Assembly: GCF_947498515.1 (NCBI RefSeq)
Contig: NZ_CANMKO010000005.1
Location: 186,001-250,000 of the forward strand
DNA length: 64,000 nt
Reading direction: 5' to 3'
DNA from: an uncultured Pelagimonas sp.
Lineage (GTDB): Bacteria; Pseudomonadota; Alphaproteobacteria; Rhodobacterales; Rhodobacteraceae
Shown: one piece after another, positions 35,633 to 43,675 of the stretch
Numbering within the stretch: position 1 is the stretch's first letter
Layout: the number at the start of each line of letters is the position of its first letter
Position numbers and translations under genes: made by a program
Notes under the pieces: model-generated
What the model was told of the DNA's origin: nothing
The model's database searches: none
Seen by the model: only the letters and a program-made list of their open reading frames with translations

Positions 35633-37318
35633 TCATATCTCGTCGGCGAAATGTTTGATCGTTAGTCGGATCGGATTTGGTGCCGCCTGTCCCAAGCCAC
35701 AAATCGACGTATCAACCATAGCGTTGCTGAGCTCTTCAAGAAGGTTCTGATCCCAGTGTTCGGCCTGCATCAGCTTGACCGCCTTTTCACAGCCAACCCG
35801 GCACGGGGTACACTGGCCACAGCTTTCATCCTCAAAGAACCGCAACATATTCAACGCGGCATCACGTGCGCTGTCTTGATCCGACAAGATGACAACAGCG
35901 GCAGAGCCAATAAAGGTGCCATGTGGTTGCAGCGTGTCAAAATCCAACGGGATGTCGGCCATGCTGGCGGGCAACAATCCGGATGATGGGCCACCGGGTT
36001 GATAGGCTTTGAACGCGTGACCATCCAACATGCCGCCCGCGGCCTCGATCACATCGGTGATGGTCGACCCGGCAGGCAACAAATGCACACCCGGATTTTT
36101 CACCCGTCCCGACACCGAATAATTGCGAAGACCGGTACGGCCATTTTTCTCAACCGAGCTAAAGACTTCCGGCCCTTCGCGGCAAATTTTGCCAACCCAA
36201 TAGAGCGTCTCAACATTGTGGACCAAAGTTGGGCGACCAAAGATGCCGACCTGTGCGACAAAGGGCGGGCGATGGCGCGGCAAGCCGCGTTTGCCTTCGA
36301 TGCTTTCGATCATCGCGCTTTCTTCGCCGCAAATATAGGCCCCGGCCCCACGGCGCAGATCAATATAGCCCGGCTCAACGATGCCTGCCTGTTCCAATGC
36401 CGCAATCTCACGGCGCAGGATTTCCAGAACCGCCGGATATTCGTCGCGCATATAGATGAAACAAGTCTCGGCCTCGATCGACCAGGCGGCAATCAACATG
36501 CCCTCAAGGAACAAATGTGGTTCCCGCTCAAGGTGATAGCGATCTTTGAATGTGCCCGGCTCGCCTTCGTCTCCATTGACCGCCAAATAGCGCGGACCGG
36601 CTTCGGCGCGAACAAAATCCCACTTGCGCCCCGACGGGAACCCGGCCCCGCCAAGACCACGCAACCCCGATGTCAAGACGTGCTCTTTGACATGCAACGG
36701 GTCGGCATCGGCGCGATACTCTTCCAGTTTCGCATACCCACCGGCTGCCTTGTAGGGGGCAAAACCCTCGTACTCCGGGATTTTCGGATGGGTGTTCCCG
36801 GCCTCAATTGCCGCCAAAATCTTTTCTGGTGTGGCAAAATCAATGTGATTATGGCCAAGCTCAACCGTCGGCGCAGTATCACACCGCCCCATACACGGCG
36901 CGCGCAGCACCCGCACCTGTGATGGATCCATTCCCTCCTCAAGCGCTTTTTGCAGCTGCTCGGACCCTGCGAGTTCACAAGACAGGCTATCACAGACCCG
37001 AATGGTAAGCGCGGGCGGCGGGGTTTCCCCCTCTTTGACCACATCAAAATGCGCGTAGAATGTCGCGACCTCGTAGACTTCGGCCTGACCTATGCGCAGC
37101 AGCTCCGCCAATGCCCGAAGATGCGCCGCCGAAAGATGCCCATATTCATCCTGAAGCAAATGCAAAAACTCGATCAAAAGATCACGGCGAATCGGGCGTT
37201 CCCCAATCAGCGCCTGCACCTGTGCCAAAGCCGTATCATCCAGCTGCCGCCCCTTGGGCGTGCGGCGACCTTTGCCTTTGCCGGATTTCCAAACACCTTT
37301 GCGATCATCAAGTGCCAT
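35633..37318 (-). CDS. NuoE-NuoF fusion, formate dehydrogenase beta (FdsB-like) subunit
   Basis: A 561-residue fusion. Residues about 25-160 are a NuoE/FdsG thioredoxin-like 2Fe-2S domain with cluster cysteines in CDSLSC and CMGRC. From about 200 it is NuoF-like: FMN site GLRGLGGAGFPSGRKW, NADH site NGDEGEPGTFKDR, GAGAYICGEESAMIESIEGK, and the 4Fe-4S motif CGQCTPCRVGC plus CGLGQAAPNP. It transfers electrons between NADH and a partner catalytic subunit, typically molybdenum formate dehydrogenase. No fdsA, fdhD or nuo genes flank it here, so the partner must be encoded elsewhere or is lost. Confidence 0.9.
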   Translation of the reverse strand: MALDDRKGVWKSGKGKGRRTPKGRQLDDTALAQVQALIGERPIRRDLLIEFLHLLQDEYGHLSAAHLRALAELLRIGQAEVYEVATFYAHFDVVKEGETPPPALTIRVCDSLSCELAGSEQLQKALEEGMDPSQVRVLRAPCMGRCDTAPTVELGHNHIDFATPEKILAAIEAGNTHPKIPEYEGFAPYKAAGGYAKLEEYRADADPLHVKEHVLTSGLRGLGGAGFPSGRKWDFVRAEAGPRYLAVNGDEGEPGTFKDRYHLEREPHLFLEGMLIAAWSIEAETCFIYMRDEYPAVLEILRREIAALEQAGIVEPGYIDLRRGAGAYICGEESAMIESIEGKRGLPRHRPPFVAQVGIFGRPTLVHNVETLYWVGKICREGPEVFSSVEKNGRTGLRNYSVSGRVKNPGVHLLPAGSTITDVIEAAGGMLDGHAFKAYQPGGPSSGLLPASMADIPLDFDTLQPHGTFIGSAAVVILSDQDSARDAALNMLRFFEDESCGQCTPCRVGCEKAVKLMQAEHWDQNLLEELSNAMVDTSICGLGQAAPNPIRLTIKHFADEI

Positions 37319-37497
37319 GCGCGTCTCCTAAATCTTGCGCTCACTCTAGCCCGCCGCCCACACCAAGCGCAGATGAAAAACGACAGAAAGACACGTTTCA
37401 GCGCCGCAATCTCGACCCGGATTCATCCGATAGTGACGCTTGGTTCCGATAGAGGTAGGACAAAGGGGCGAACGGGCGGACATCAAAGGGGGCCGAA

Positions 37498-38508
37498 ATG
37501 GGTCGATTTACCGCTGTAACATTGGGGATGGTGGCCTGTTTGGCGCTGGCCATGCTGTTTGGTGGCGTATTCAGCATGATGGCCCTGCTTTATATCACCG
37601 TTTTCACGTTTTTCATGGACAAGCTGACCGCAATGGCCGCCCCCGATCATCCGGGGGCCGAGTTTCCCGCCGGTGATGGCTTGTCTGCCACGCTTGGCGT
37701 TTTGCATTTCCCGCTGCTCTATGGCGGGGTTTGGGCAATCTCCGGGTCGGATTTGACCCTATTGGACAAGGTTCTGATTTTCTTTGCCCTGTCCCTGTTT
37801 CTAGGTCAGGTGAGCAATTCCAATGCTCATGAATTGATCCACCGATCCTCCCGCCCGCTGCACCGCTTGGGCGTTGCGGTCTATAGCTCGGTGCTCTTTG
37901 GCTTTCATGCCTCGGCTCATGTCCGTGTGCATCACATTCACGCCGCCACCGCACAGGATCCCAATTCGGCGCGATTGGGTCAGAATTTCTATCATTTCGC
38001 GGGGCGCGCGTGGGTTGGGGCGCTGCGCCAAGGCTTTCGGGCCGAATCGAAATTTCGCAAAGGCAAGGGGCTGCACCCCTACGCCATTTACACCGCTTAT
38101 GCGGTGGCCTCGATAGCCATCGCCGCCCTCATCGGCGGTTGGGGCGGTGTTTTGGCCTTGCTGGGCCTATCGACCTATGCGCAAACCCAACTGCTGCTCT
38201 CTGACTATGTGCAACACTATGGCTTGCGGCGCGCCGAATCCACGCCGGGCAAATGGGAACCGGTTGGGCCACAGCATAGCTGGAATAGCCCGCATGGCTT
38301 TTCCTCGGCGCTCATGCTCAACGCGCCACGCCATTCCGATCATCATTCCCACCCAAGCCGCCCCTATCCCGGCCTCGAACTCGACCGGGACGCCATGCCG
38401 ATCCTGCCACAATCCCTTCCGGTGATGGCGGTTTTGGCTTTGGTCCCGCCGATTTGGCGAAGGGTGATGGACAAGCGGGTGGAAAAATGGGCGGCACCTC
38501 GCCCATAG
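37498..38508 (+). CDS. AlkB-like membrane di-iron hydroxylase (fatty acid desaturase superfamily)
   Basis: A 336-residue integral membrane protein with about five or six helices and the three His boxes of alkane 1-monooxygenases: NSNAHELIHR, HVRVHHIHAATAQDP and APRHSDHHSHPSRPY, plus YVQHYGLRR. These ligate a di-iron centre that hydroxylates hydrocarbon chains. It is shorter than classical AlkB (about 400) and no rubredoxin or rubredoxin reductase gene lies nearby, so the substrate could be an alkane, a lipid or another long-chain compound. Confidence 0.85.
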   Translation: MGRFTAVTLGMVACLALAMLFGGVFSMMALLYITVFTFFMDKLTAMAAPDHPGAEFPAGDGLSATLGVLHFPLLYGGVWAISGSDLTLLDKVLIFFALSLFLGQVSNSNAHELIHRSSRPLHRLGVAVYSSVLFGFHASAHVRVHHIHAATAQDPNSARLGQNFYHFAGRAWVGALRQGFRAESKFRKGKGLHPYAIYTAYAVASIAIAALIGGWGGVLALLGLSTYAQTQLLLSDYVQHYGLRRAESTPGKWEPVGPQHSWNSPHGFSSALMLNAPRHSDHHSHPSRPYPGLELDRDAMPILPQSLPVMAVLALVPPIWRRVMDKRVEKWAAPRP

Positions 38509-38567
38509 CCCGGTGGCAGGGAAAGCCTGACTTTCGGCGCTTCGCCGCTTCTGGCACAAGATGGGCC

Positions 38568-38978
38568 ATGAAACAGATTCTTGCCTCCGTCCTCAGTGCC
38601 CTGATTGTCTCCGCCTCCGCCCTGCCCGCTTGGGCCGCAGACGCGCTCTCTGCCAGTGACTTCGAATCCTATGTCACCGGAAAAACCCTGTATTTCGGCA
38701 TGGCCGGTCAGGCCTACGGCGTCGAAGAATACCTTAAAAACCGCAAGGTCCGCTGGTCCTTTCTCGATGGTAAATGCAAAGATGGCTATTGGTACGAAGA
38801 GGCCGGGCAAATCTGTTTTGTTTACGAAGACACGCCCGACCCGCAATGCTGGTCCTTCTTCAAAGAGGGCGAAGGGTTGCGCGCTGTTTTTCAAAACGAC
38901 CCGTCAAGCACCGTCCTGTATGAAGCGCAACAGGACGATGAACCCATGATGTGTCTGGGGCCAGAAGTCGGCGTTTAA
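38568..38978 (+). CDS. Small secreted Cys-containing protein, paralogue of the gene at 42768
   Basis: A 136-residue precursor with a signal peptide (MKQILASVLSALIVSASALP, cleavage near AWA). The mature part has the pattern F..YVTGKTLYFG, then KVRWSFLDGKCKDGYWY, CFVYEDTPDPQCWSFF, with three or four cysteines suggesting disulfides. No named family is recognised. The protein from 42768 shares the spaced pattern G(K/H)TLY(F/L)G ... G.W...G..C ... CQ/C.W, so the two are probably distant homologues. It may be envelope-located. Confidence 0.7.
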   Translation: MKQILASVLSALIVSASALPAWAADALSASDFESYVTGKTLYFGMAGQAYGVEEYLKNRKVRWSFLDGKCKDGYWYEEAGQICFVYEDTPDPQCWSFFKEGEGLRAVFQNDPSSTVLYEAQQDDEPMMCLGPEVGV

Positions 38979-38988
38979 CCTGTCGGTT

Positions 38989-39837
38989 TTAAACCTCGGC
39001 CATGCCCTGTCGCAGATAGGTTTTGAGCGTATCGACCAATTGCGTCTTGCCGGTACCCGCATAGAGGTTGATCCGCTGCGTGCCCAAATCCGGCAAGGTG
39101 TTCGACCCATCGATTTGTTCTAGATACGGCGGTGCGTGCCCCTCAAGCTTGACCGTCACCGCCAAATCGGCGCTCACCGTGGCATCCACCGTGGTTTCGC
39201 TATCGGAATCCACGGCCATTTCCCACTCGATTCCCGCTGCATCCAGACGCTTCAATGTATCTTCGCGAAACACACAGCGTCGGCAAAACGCCACGCGTAG
39301 GGGCCGCGTTTTCCAAACCTGCCCCCCCGGCGAACCCACCCATTTGAGCGGCACATTGGTCAATGTCTCACCGCCGCTGTCCACTCCGGTTTCAGTGGTC
39401 AGGATGATATCGGCCTCACCTTTCGAAAACTTCTCTTTCAAGGTGCGGGTAAAGGATGACATCAGCTGAACCTTGACCCTTGGGTGCGTACGCCCCATGC
39501 GCTGCAACACTTTGGGAATGACCGGGTACACAATGTCCTCTGGTACACCCAACACAATGTCACCTTCCCAATTCTGATCGGTTAGCTTGGCATAGGCCTC
39601 ATCATTCAAATCGACGATCTTTTGCGCATAGGTCAACAATTGCGCGCCCGCGGGCGTAAGCGATACGCCCCGCCCCGTCCGATCCAACAGTTGCAGGTTC
39701 AGCGTTTCTTCAAGCCGTTTAAGCTGCATCGACACCGCCGATTGCGTCAGGTTCAAAAACCCGGCGGCGCGGGTGACCCCCCCGGAATTGGCCACAGCCA
39801 TAAAGGATCGCAGGGTGGTGATGTCCAAATTGCGCAT
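38989..39837 (-). CDS. LysR-family transcriptional regulator
   Basis: A 282-residue LysR protein. The helix-turn-helix is at about residues 1-62 (MRNLDITTLRSFMAVANSGG, LNLTQSAVSMQLKRLEE). The substrate-binding domain follows from about 90 (GDIVLGVPEDIVYPVIPKVL). It is divergent from a small DUF1127 gene with a 125-bp gap. LysR/DUF1127 pairs are frequent in Rhodobacteraceae, and control of the neighbour is a reasonable guess. The effector is unknown. Confidence 0.9.
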   Translation of the reverse strand: MRNLDITTLRSFMAVANSGGVTRAAGFLNLTQSAVSMQLKRLEETLNLQLLDRTGRGVSLTPAGAQLLTYAQKIVDLNDEAYAKLTDQNWEGDIVLGVPEDIVYPVIPKVLQRMGRTHPRVKVQLMSSFTRTLKEKFSKGEADIILTTETGVDSGGETLTNVPLKWVGSPGGQVWKTRPLRVAFCRRCVFREDTLKRLDAAGIEWEMAVDSDSETTVDATVSADLAVTVKLEGHAPPYLEQIDGSNTLPDLGTQRINLYAGTGKTQLVDTLKTYLRQGMAEV

Positions 39838-39962
39838 AGATCACATTCCTTGATGGAAGACGTCAAAAACATTCGTTTCACAAATCAATCACAGAGACGC
39901 ATATACATCAACAATAAACATACAAAACCGCAAACACATCACAAACCTTGAAGGAGACCATC

Positions 39963-40169
39963 ATGATCCGTGTTGCCACAGGCTTTGCCCCCACCAAATC
40001 CCTGCGTCCCCTGACCGTTCTGCGCAAGTGGTTTGCCACCGCCGAACAACGCCACTCTTTGGCCAATCTGGATGCCGCAGCGCTAGATGACATTGGCGTT
40101 AGCGCAACCCAAGCCCAATCCGAAGCCGCGCGCCCATTCTGGGATGCGCCGGACCATTGGTCAAAATAA
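39963..40169 (+). CDS. DUF1127 (YjiS-like) small protein
   Basis: A 68-residue protein with the Arg-rich DUF1127 motif, here RKWFATAEQRHSLANLD followed by AAALDDIGVSATQAQSEAAR. DUF1127 proteins in alphaproteobacteria have been linked to RNA binding and phosphate or carbon metabolism, and several are under LysR control. GAAGGAGACC precedes the ATG. No close partner other than the divergent LysR gene. Confidence 0.85.
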   Translation: MIRVATGFAPTKSLRPLTVLRKWFATAEQRHSLANLDAAALDDIGVSATQAQSEAARPFWDAPDHWSK

Positions 40170-40282
40170 TACAATTCATGTCAGGTTTAGGCGCGGATTT
40201 CCTTGAAATACCGCGCCACATAGCCAATATCTAAGCTTGAACCCGTGCGTTTGCGCGGCAGGTTTTCGTTACGGAGGCTTTA

Positions 40283-41065
40283 ATGGCTGAATTTGACACG
40301 GTCCGCTCGGCTGGCATTGGTGCCCGCTCTGCGACGATCGATGCAGGGCTTCGCGCCCATATGAATAAAGTCTATAGCACTATGTCTATAGGCATGTTGA
40401 TCACCTTTGCTGCGGCTTGGGCGATTTCTAACCTCGCAGTGACCAGCGATCCGTCGCAGGCGGCTGGTATGGTGCGCGAAGGCACATATCTCACCGATCT
40501 GGGCTACGCGATCTACGCAAGCCCGCTGAAATGGGTGATCATGTTCGCGCCGCTGGCCTTTATCTTCTTTGGCTTTGGCGCTGCGATGAACCGCCTGTCC
40601 GCCGCTGGCGTACAATTGGCGTTCTTTGCCTTTGCTGCTCTGATGGGTCTGTCGATTAGCTCGATTTTCCTTATCTATACTGGCTATTCGGTCATTCAGG
40701 TCTTCCTGATCACCGCCATCGCCTTTGCGGGCCTATCGCTCTGGGGTTACACCACCAAGAAAGATATCTCCGGCTGGGGCTCTTTCCTGATCATGGGTGT
40801 GATCGGCATTCTGGTTGCGTCGATCGTCAACATCTTCCTGGGGTCCGGCATCATGCAGCTGGCAATCTCGGTTCTGGGTGTGCTGATATTTGCGGGCCTT
40901 ACCGCCTATGACACGCAAAACATCAAGAATGTTTACATCCAACACGCCCAGCATGGCGATCAGGAATGGTTGGCCAAGGCAGCAATCAGCGGCGCGCTGA
41001 ACCTGTACTTGGACTTCATCAACATGTTCATGTTCCTGCTGCAACTTATGGGCAACCGCGAATAA
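40283..41065 (+). CDS. Bax inhibitor-1/YccA-family membrane protein
   Basis: A 260-residue protein with seven hydrophobic helices. BI-1 features are: VYSTMSIGMLITFAAAWAIS near the start, GLSISSIFLIYTGYSVIQVF, YTTKKDISGWGSFLIMGVIG, AGLTAYDTQNIK with conserved Asp, and LNLYLDFINMFMFLLQLMG at the end. Family members act as pH-sensitive calcium leak channels or modulate FtsH; the role here is unproven. A strong terminator follows. Confidence 0.93.
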   Translation: MAEFDTVRSAGIGARSATIDAGLRAHMNKVYSTMSIGMLITFAAAWAISNLAVTSDPSQAAGMVREGTYLTDLGYAIYASPLKWVIMFAPLAFIFFGFGAAMNRLSAAGVQLAFFAFAALMGLSISSIFLIYTGYSVIQVFLITAIAFAGLSLWGYTTKKDISGWGSFLIMGVIGILVASIVNIFLGSGIMQLAISVLGVLIFAGLTAYDTQNIKNVYIQHAQHGDQEWLAKAAISGALNLYLDFINMFMFLLQLMGNRE

Positions 41066-41092
41066 GCGCGCCTTTAGCAGCAGATTTAGAAG

Positions 41093-41120
41093 GGGCCGGT
41101 CATTGCGACCGGCCCTTTTT
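41093..41120 (+). terminator. Terminator after the Bax-inhibitor gene
   Basis: GGGCCGGTC-ATTGC-GACCGGCCC is a perfect 9-bp stem followed by TTTTT. Confidence 0.9.
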
Positions 41121-41254
41121 GCTTTGGCACCCTATTAGTTTGGCTCGGCTCTGGCGCTCGTACATCCGGTCATCTCCGACCCGACATTTTGCGTGGCCAA
41201 GCGGGTTGGGACGCCTGACCATCCCGTATTCGATTTTTGTCCTGATCTGACTTA

Positions 41255-41305
41255 TACGGAAAAAATTGGTAAAAACGCATACGCAATTTGTAAAATTTGT
41301 AAAAT
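41255..41305 (+). promoter_or_regulatory. A/T-rich repeats before the hydroxyacid dehydrogenase gene
   Basis: Two head-to-tail copies of ATTTGTAAA with a 9-base period, preceded by a related TTGGTAAAAAC about 20 bp upstream, lie about 60-90 bp before the ATG at 41354. They may be regulator half-sites or a promoter UP element. Confidence 0.35.
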
Positions 41306-41353
41306 CACTCTATCTCTGGTCAAGACTCACAAATGACCCTTTAGGAGACAGAT

Positions 41354-42232
41354 ATGTCAAAACCCACCATCGGATTTATCGGCCTCGGCCTCATGGGCGG
41401 CAACATGGTTGAATGCCTTCAGAAAAATGGCTTTGAACCGATTGTCATGGATCTCGACAAAGAGGCGGTTGCCAAAACCGTGGCACGTGGCGCAACCGAG
41501 GCCACATCGGCCAAGGAACTCGCCGCGGCCAGTGACATCATCATGCTGTGCCTGACCACATCCGCCGTGGTGGAAAAGCTGGTTTATGCCGATGACGGAT
41601 TGCTCGCTGGTATCAAAGACGGCGCTGTCTTGATTGATTTCGGCACCTCGATCCCGGCCTCAACCCGCAAGATCGGCGCTGACCTTGCTGCCAAGGGCGC
41701 AGGGATGGTTGACGCGCCTCTGGGCCGCACGCCAGCGCACGCCAAAGACGGTTTGCTCAACATCATGGCCTCGGGCGATCAAGCCACCTTTGACAAGGTC
41801 AAACCGACGCTCGACGTGCTGGGCGAAAACGTCTTTTATCTTGGGGCATTGGGCGCGGGTCACACCACCAAGCTCATCAACAACTTCATGGGCATGACCA
41901 CCGTCTGCGCCATGTCTCAGGCCTTTGCCGTGGCCGAGCGCGCCGGTGTCGACCGCCAGCAGCTCTTTGACATCATGTCCACTGGCCCGTCCAACTCGCC
42001 CTTCATGCAGTTTTGCAAGAACTACGCTGTTGATGGGGTGAGCGACCTTGGTTTCTCCATCGCCAATGCCAACAAAGACCTCGGGTATTTTGTTCAAATG
42101 GCCGATGACATGGGCACAAAAACCGCCATCGCCGAAGCCACTTCTGCGAACCTTCAGGCGGCTTTTGACGCGGGTATGGGCGCTGGCAATGTGCCTGAAA
42201 TCTTTGACTACTTCATGAAGCTCGCAAAGTAA
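41354..42232 (+). CDS. Beta-hydroxyacid dehydrogenase (3-hydroxyisobutyrate/tartronate semialdehyde reductase type)
   Basis: A 292-residue NAD(P)-dependent enzyme. The N-terminal Rossmann motif is IGFIGLGLMGGNMVECLQKN. The substrate loop reads DAPLGRTPAHAKDGLLNIMA in place of the usual DAPVSGG. The catalytic Lys is in GAGHTTKLINNFMGM (about residue 171). The C-terminal helical domain ends with NKDLGYFVQMADDMG. The family reduces or oxidises short beta-hydroxyacids; the altered loop suggests a substrate other than 3-hydroxyisobutyrate. It is preceded by AGGAGA and A/T-rich repeats. Confidence 0.88.
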   Translation: MSKPTIGFIGLGLMGGNMVECLQKNGFEPIVMDLDKEAVAKTVARGATEATSAKELAAASDIIMLCLTTSAVVEKLVYADDGLLAGIKDGAVLIDFGTSIPASTRKIGADLAAKGAGMVDAPLGRTPAHAKDGLLNIMASGDQATFDKVKPTLDVLGENVFYLGALGAGHTTKLINNFMGMTTVCAMSQAFAVAERAGVDRQQLFDIMSTGPSNSPFMQFCKNYAVDGVSDLGFSIANANKDLGYFVQMADDMGTKTAIAEATSANLQAAFDAGMGAGNVPEIFDYFMKLAK

Positions 42233-42256
42233 GCCTTTGAAATTATCCAATAGAAG

Positions 42257-42287
42257 CGCGCGTCATCCCCGAGGTGGCGCGCGTTTT
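42257..42287 (+). terminator. Terminator after the hydroxyacid dehydrogenase gene
   Basis: CGCGCGTCA (42257-42265) pairs with TGGCGCGCG (42275-42283, one G-U) and is followed by TTTT. Confidence 0.75.
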
Positions 42288-42340
42288 GCGTTCCACCCCC
42301 CGACGTAATACCTCTCAAGGCGTCCAAACCCAGACACCGA

Positions 42341-42376
42341 AAAAGCAAAAACCGCGCTAAGGTTTCCCTCGCGCGG
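42341..42376 (-). terminator. Terminator after rpmG
   Basis: On the minus strand CCGCGC and GCGCGG (42352-42376) flank a 13-base loop and are followed by TTTTTGCTTTT. Confidence 0.7.
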
Positions 42377-42406
42377 CTTGCTGTCTCGGTTGAACCGAAA
42401 AAAGGC

Positions 42407-42574
42407 TTACTTGATTTTGCCTTCTTTGTATTCAACATGCTTGCGCACAACCGGGTCGTACTTTTTGATAACCATTTTCTCGGTCATCGTACGGGCGTTT
42501 TTCTTGGTCACGTAGAAGTGGCCTGTGCCTGCGGTCGAGTTCAGGCGGATCTTGATTGTGGTAGGCTTCGCCAT
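42407..42574 (-). CDS. rpmG: 50S ribosomal protein L33
   Basis: A 55-residue L33 with [20 protein letters not shown] at the start, then [20 protein letters not shown] and [15 protein letters not shown]. It lacks the zinc-binding CXXC pairs, as in the Cys-minus form common in Proteobacteria. An upstream in-frame start is rejected because the family begins at this ATG, and GGAGACGACC precedes it. It is a single-gene unit. Confidence 0.97.
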   Translation of the reverse strand: MAKPTTIKIRLNSTAGTGHFYVTKKNARTMTEKMVIKKYDPVVRKHVEYKEGKIK

Positions 42575-42767
42575 GGGTCGTCTCCTGCAACGCTGGGCGA
42601 TTGCCCACGTGAAAATCTGGAACCTGCCTTTTACTGCCCCCCGCCCCCGAGTCAACCGCTCAGTGACAGTTTTCCGACGGAATCTCAGGTAAATCGGTCA
42701 TTGCACCGCATTGCAGCCGGAATTGCTCCGGATTAGCCTCTGTCCAGCTGAAAAAGTGAGAAAATCC

Positions 42768-43127
42768 ATGTCCAAAACGCTCTTCGCGGCTTGTCTTGTT
42801 ACGGCGGCCACTGCCAGCGCTCCGGCCTTGGCCGACGGGTTCGCCCGCATCGACTCAGAAGCAGAGTTTCGCGAACTGGCGCTTGGTCATACCCTGTATC
42901 TTGGCGACACCACCGCCACGGTGCATGACGGCGGCACCATGACCGTTGTGTTCAAAGGCAAGGAAATCGCCGGTACGTGGGAATGGCAGGATGGATATTT
43001 CTGTCGTGTGTTGAAAAGCTATTCGACCAAGGCCGATTGCCAGCTTTGGGAACATGACGGTACGGATTTTCGCATCACCCGTGACAAGGGCGACGGCCAA
43101 GGGTTCGTCTATACCCTTGAGCCGTAA
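42768..43127 (+). CDS. Small secreted protein, paralogue of the gene at 38568
   Basis: A 119-residue precursor with a signal peptide (MSKTLFAACLVTAATASAPA, cleavage about ALA-DG). The mature domain carries FRELALGHTLYLGD, MTVVFKGKEIAGTWEWQDGY, then FCRVLKSYSTKADCQLWEHD. The arrangement G.TLY.G, G.W.W..GY.C and DCQ.W matches the protein from 38568. No named family is recognised. Its stop lies only a few bases from the 3' end of rnpB on the other strand. Confidence 0.7.
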   Translation: MSKTLFAACLVTAATASAPALADGFARIDSEAEFRELALGHTLYLGDTTATVHDGGTMTVVFKGKEIAGTWEWQDGYFCRVLKSYSTKADCQLWEHDGTDFRITRDKGDGQGFVYTLEP

Positions 43128-43129
43128 AC

Positions 43130-43543
43130 GCGCGGAAGGCCTATAAGCCGGATTCTGTCCCCCCTTGGGTTGCCCCTCGGGATCGACGACCATTCATCTG
43201 GGCCATGTGTTGCCACATGGCTCGTGCTGCCAACCCGAACCTCTCAGGCCAAAGCTGCCCTGCCCCGATATCCGCTAGCGGATCAGACGAACGCGAGGTT
43301 CCTATTTGGCATTGCTCCGTGGTGGGGCTTGCCATGCGGGGGATGTTACCAGCCCCCCGGTGGGCTCTTACCCCACCGTTTCACCCTTACCCTGGCCGAA
43401 ACCAAGGCGGTTTGTTTTCTGTGGCGCTCTCCGTCAGGTTACCCTGCCCGGGCGTTACCCGGCACCGATGCTTTGTAGAGTCCGGACTTTCCTCACCCTT
43501 TTGACAAAGCCAATGGGGTGCGGCCGTCCAGCCTTCCGCGCCC
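43130..43543 (-). ncRNA. rnpB: RNase P RNA (class A)
   Basis: The catalytic RNA of RNase P, which trims tRNA 5' ends. On the minus strand the P1 helix is formed by GCGCGGAAGGC (5' end) and GCCTTCCGCGC (3' end). Universally conserved segments are visible: GAGGAAAGTCCGGACTC near the 5' side (CR-I), and ACAGAATCCGGCTTATAGGC at the 3' side. The length of about 414 nt is usual for alphaproteobacteria. The ends are estimated from P1. Confidence 0.96.
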
Positions 43544-43638
43544 GCCCCGCTTACGGGCAGGTCCAAGCGGCGTCAATCCCCCGTCAGCCGTCATCGACAA
43601 GGATTTTGAGGGCGGAAATCTTAAGAGAAGATGACCAA

Positions 43639-43654
43639 GTTGACAGCTGTCAAC
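43639..43654. other. Remote parS-type palindrome 3
   Basis: GTTGACAGCTGTCAAC is identical over 16 bp to the two sites after repC about 41 kb away. Symmetry extends to 18 bp. It lies in the gap between rnpB and a hydrolase gene, 21 bases past the hydrolase stop. Confidence 0.8.
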
Positions 43655-43675
43655 TCAGCAAGCTTTGATTAACCT

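Noticed and set aside
35999-36922. 307-codon open frame on the plus strand opposite the NuoEF fusion
   Set aside because: It is antisense to well-conserved NuoF motifs and has no recognisable domain; a codon-bias shadow.
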